From positions 6,017-13,990 of the forward strand of contig CAQBGY010000061.1 of NCBI GenBank assembly GCA_948759685.1: a DNA stretch of 7,974 bases, written 5' to 3'. This document shows, piece after piece, positions 6,466 to 7,974 of the stretch. Below the pieces are notes generated by a model. It was given only the letters and a program-made list of their open reading frames with translations. It did not search any database and was not told the origin of the DNA. The stretch comes from an uncultured Eubacterium sp. Its GTDB lineage: Bacteria > Bacillota_A > Clostridia > Lachnospirales > Lachnospiraceae. The position numbers were made by a program, and so were the translations under genes. Position 1 is the stretch's first letter. Every line of letters begins with the position of its first letter.

Positions 6466-7911
6466 TTAGAGGGATTGGGTATTTTTTCCAATCTTTTTGT
6501 CAGCAGGTTGTTGTTCTAAATTGTGGTCAAGATACTGGTTAAGGTTGTCGAGTTTCCGATTAAGGTCGGCGGCTTCTTTCTCGGCAGACTTATAGGTTTT
6601 CTGTAAAGCCTGCTTTTTGGAACAGAGCGCATTGTAATCGCTGCGGAGCTTTTCAATATCAAGGTTTTTGGTGTCAATTCCAAGACGTTTCAGCATATTT
6701 TCCGCACCGTCATGGAGGATAAGCTCTGTTTCGTGCTGGCGCAGATACCTGTCTTTATCTTTTGATTTTTGATAGCGGATATGGTAGATGCGGTTGGTTT
6801 TATACTGCTCCGCATACTTTAAAACCTGTCCGAAATCTTTTAGCCGATGCTCCGTTTCCACAAGGCTTTCACGGGCTGTTTTTGCCAGTGTGGACTTGGC
6901 GGCAATCTGCTGTTCAAGCTCCGCAATAGAGCCTGCCTGACTGTAACTTGCGGCGGCAATTTTGAGGTTTTGAATGTCAGCCCAATGTTTTAAGCCGGGA
7001 CTTTGCATGAATTTATCCCCGGTGGTGTCAATAAGGTTTTTCTTTGAATAATCTTTGACAACGGGCTTTTTCCTTGTTGGGAATGGCACACGCTTTTTAT
7101 CCTTCGCAAGTGTCTTTTCCTCGATGCGTTCCTTTATCCGTTCTTTGGTATATTCAGCACCCAAAGACTTTGCGCTTCCACGGACAAAACGCTCCCTGTC
7201 CAGAGGACGGAAGGAGATAAATTTATGGGAATTTTCCCCGCCGGAACCGCCTTCGGTTACGATGGTTTCTCCCTTGATTTCGTAGCCTTTTGCCCGGAGC
7301 AGGTCAATGCAGTCCTCGTAAGTCGCAGCGTTTTTGATGGCTTCGTCAATGTCAGCTTTTAACTGTTCTTTCCATGAAGAACCGTTTTTGCCTGCCTGCC
7401 ATTCCTTGTAAGTTTTTCCTCTGGCAGCACCCTTTTCAGACAATGGTTTTTCGCCTGGAATAATGACAGACAGCTCATGCTTCCGGCAGAGGTCATCGCT
7501 CATGTTGCGGATATTGTAATAGGTCTTTTTGCAGTCGTGATATTTCTCATGGTTAATGTTATCAGCGGCGCAAAAAATAATGTGGTTGTGAACGTGTCCT
7601 CGGTCTATGTGCGTAGTGACAACATAGGAGTATCTGCCCTCTAAAAGTTTGTCCGCAAGCTCCACGCCAATCTGGTGGGCTTCCTTATAAGAAACCTCGC
7701 CGGGAAGAAAAGACTGTATCAGATGGTAGGCTTTGTTTTTATCCGACTGGCTGGTTTTTGACAGGGCAAATTTGAAATCATAAGCGGCAGTTTCGGGGCT
7801 GCACCCATAAGAAGAAATTAGTATGCCCTCATCGGTTTTGTCAGGGTTGCAGATGTAATCTACTGCTTTACTGACGGTTGCCGTGATAGCATGGATTTTT
7901 GTGTATGCCAT
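6466..7911 (-). CDS. MOBP-type relaxase (MobA/VirD2-like mobilization nuclease)
   Basis: This encodes 481 residues. It nicks one strand at the origin of transfer and carries it to the recipient. The N-terminal nuclease domain shows the likely catalytic tyrosine Y19 in KAVDYICNP, a motif-II-like HLIQSFLPGE (63-72), and the metal-binding histidines in HIDRGHVHNH (H101, D103, H106, H108, H110), the 3H signature of this superfamily. Residues about 325-465 are rich in Glu, Lys, Gln and Leu in heptad-like order, so a coiled coil is likely there. The length is usual for the compact relaxases of Clostridia elements, and no frameshift is seen. The ATG at 7911 fits the family's usual N-terminus (M-A-x-TKIHAI). 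It overlaps the mobC-like gene by 52 bp, pointing to coupled translation. The origin of transfer is expected upstream of mobC, outside the window. Confidence 0.95.
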   Translation of the reverse strand: MAYTKIHAITATVSKAVDYICNPDKTDEGILISSYGCSPETAAYDFKFALSKTSQSDKNKAYHLIQSFLPGEVSYKEAHQIGVELADKLLEGRYSYVVTTHIDRGHVHNHIIFCAADNINHEKYHDCKKTYYNIRNMSDDLCRKHELSVIIPGEKPLSEKGAARGKTYKEWQAGKNGSSWKEQLKADIDEAIKNAATYEDCIDLLRAKGYEIKGETIVTEGGSGGENSHKFISFRPLDRERFVRGSAKSLGAEYTKERIKERIEEKTLAKDKKRVPFPTRKKPVVKDYSKKNLIDTTGDKFMQSPGLKHWADIQNLKIAAASYSQAGSIAELEQQIAAKSTLAKTARESLVETEHRLKDFGQVLKYAEQYKTNRIYHIRYQKSKDKDRYLRQHETELILHDGAENMLKRLGIDTKNLDIEKLRSDYNALCSKKQALQKTYKSAEKEAADLNRKLDNLNQYLDHNLEQQPADKKIGKNTQSL

Positions 7912-7973
7912 ACCTTTTGCATCAGCTCCTTTACTTCTTTTACATCGGCTTCATATACGTTGCCTGTGGCGTT
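7860..7973 (-). CDS. mobC: MobC-like relaxosome accessory protein, C-terminal end only
   Basis: A - strand frame enters from the right edge and runs 37 codons to a TAG at 7862-7860. The visible peptide begins NATGNVYEADVKEVKELMQK, which matches the C-terminal pattern of MobC family proteins (the usual context is NQIA-x-x-(V/A)N-x-TG-x-(V/I)Y). MobC proteins bind near the origin of transfer and help the relaxase open the DNA. The position immediately upstream of, and overlapping, the relaxase gene supports the assignment. Most of the protein, including its ribbon-helix-helix-type DNA-binding part, lies outside the window. Confidence 0.75.
   Translation of the reverse strand, partial: NATGNVYEADVKEVKELMQKVWHTQKSMLSRQPSVKQ
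7926..7932 (-). promoter_or_regulatory. AAAGGAG, poorly spaced candidate ribosome binding site of the relaxase
   Basis: Read on the - strand, AAAGGAG lies 14 nt upstream of the relaxase ATG, farther than ideal; a second purine run, AAAAGG, is only 1 nt away. Neither is optimally placed. Since ribosomes translating mobC pass over this start, relaxase synthesis may depend on coupling. Confidence 0.35.
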
Positions 7974-7974
7974 C

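Noticed and set aside
6249..6542. Open frame of about 97 codons running through the strong terminator
   Set aside because: It reads across the terminator and into the antisense of the relaxase 3' end, with a basic, low-quality peptide.

Overview
The window looks like part of a mobilizable or conjugative element from a low-to-moderate GC Gram-positive anaerobe, most likely a Lachnospiraceae-type gut Clostridium. The clues are purine-rich AGGAGG-type ribosome binding sites, a wall-anchored surface protein with a VPKTG sorting signal and Clostridia-style Cys-rich repeats, and a relaxase whose N-terminus matches the type common on Lachnospiraceae elements. The taxonomy is inferred from protein style, not from a marker gene.

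Layout. Positions 1-1424 (+) hold the 3' part of a large surface protein: 72-residue Cys/His-rich tandem repeats, a Lys/Pro/Glu-rich linker, a beta-rich domain, VPKTG and a C-terminal membrane anchor. Positions 1425-1540 hold a long stem-loop that overlaps a possible 23-codon ORF. Positions 1541-6208 (+) hold a tightly packed three-gene cassette: a 328-residue protein with a CARDB/Ig-like beta domain, a 1061-residue protein (two LamG-like domains, a hydrophobic centre with about three membrane segments, and a C-terminal transglutaminase-like Cys-His-Asp domain), and a 156-residue protein of unknown function. Positions 6209-6465 hold no gene that I trust, but two hairpins, the second a very strong intrinsic terminator. 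Positions 6466-7911 (-) encode a MOBP-type relaxase, whose start overlaps the 3' end of a MobC-like accessory gene that runs off the right edge (7860-7973).

How it fits together. MobC and the relaxase form the DNA-processing module and are transcribed towards the cargo; the 6408-6456 terminator separates the two converging units. The cargo cassette is the most unusual part. Its proteins show no signal peptide, yet the largest one combines lectin-like domains, membrane segments and a probable Cys-protease/transglutaminase-fold enzyme domain. Spacing of 10-14 bp or less between the three genes argues that they are co-translated and act together, possibly as an effector or surface-modification system carried by the element. 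Its biochemical activity cannot be read from the sequence.
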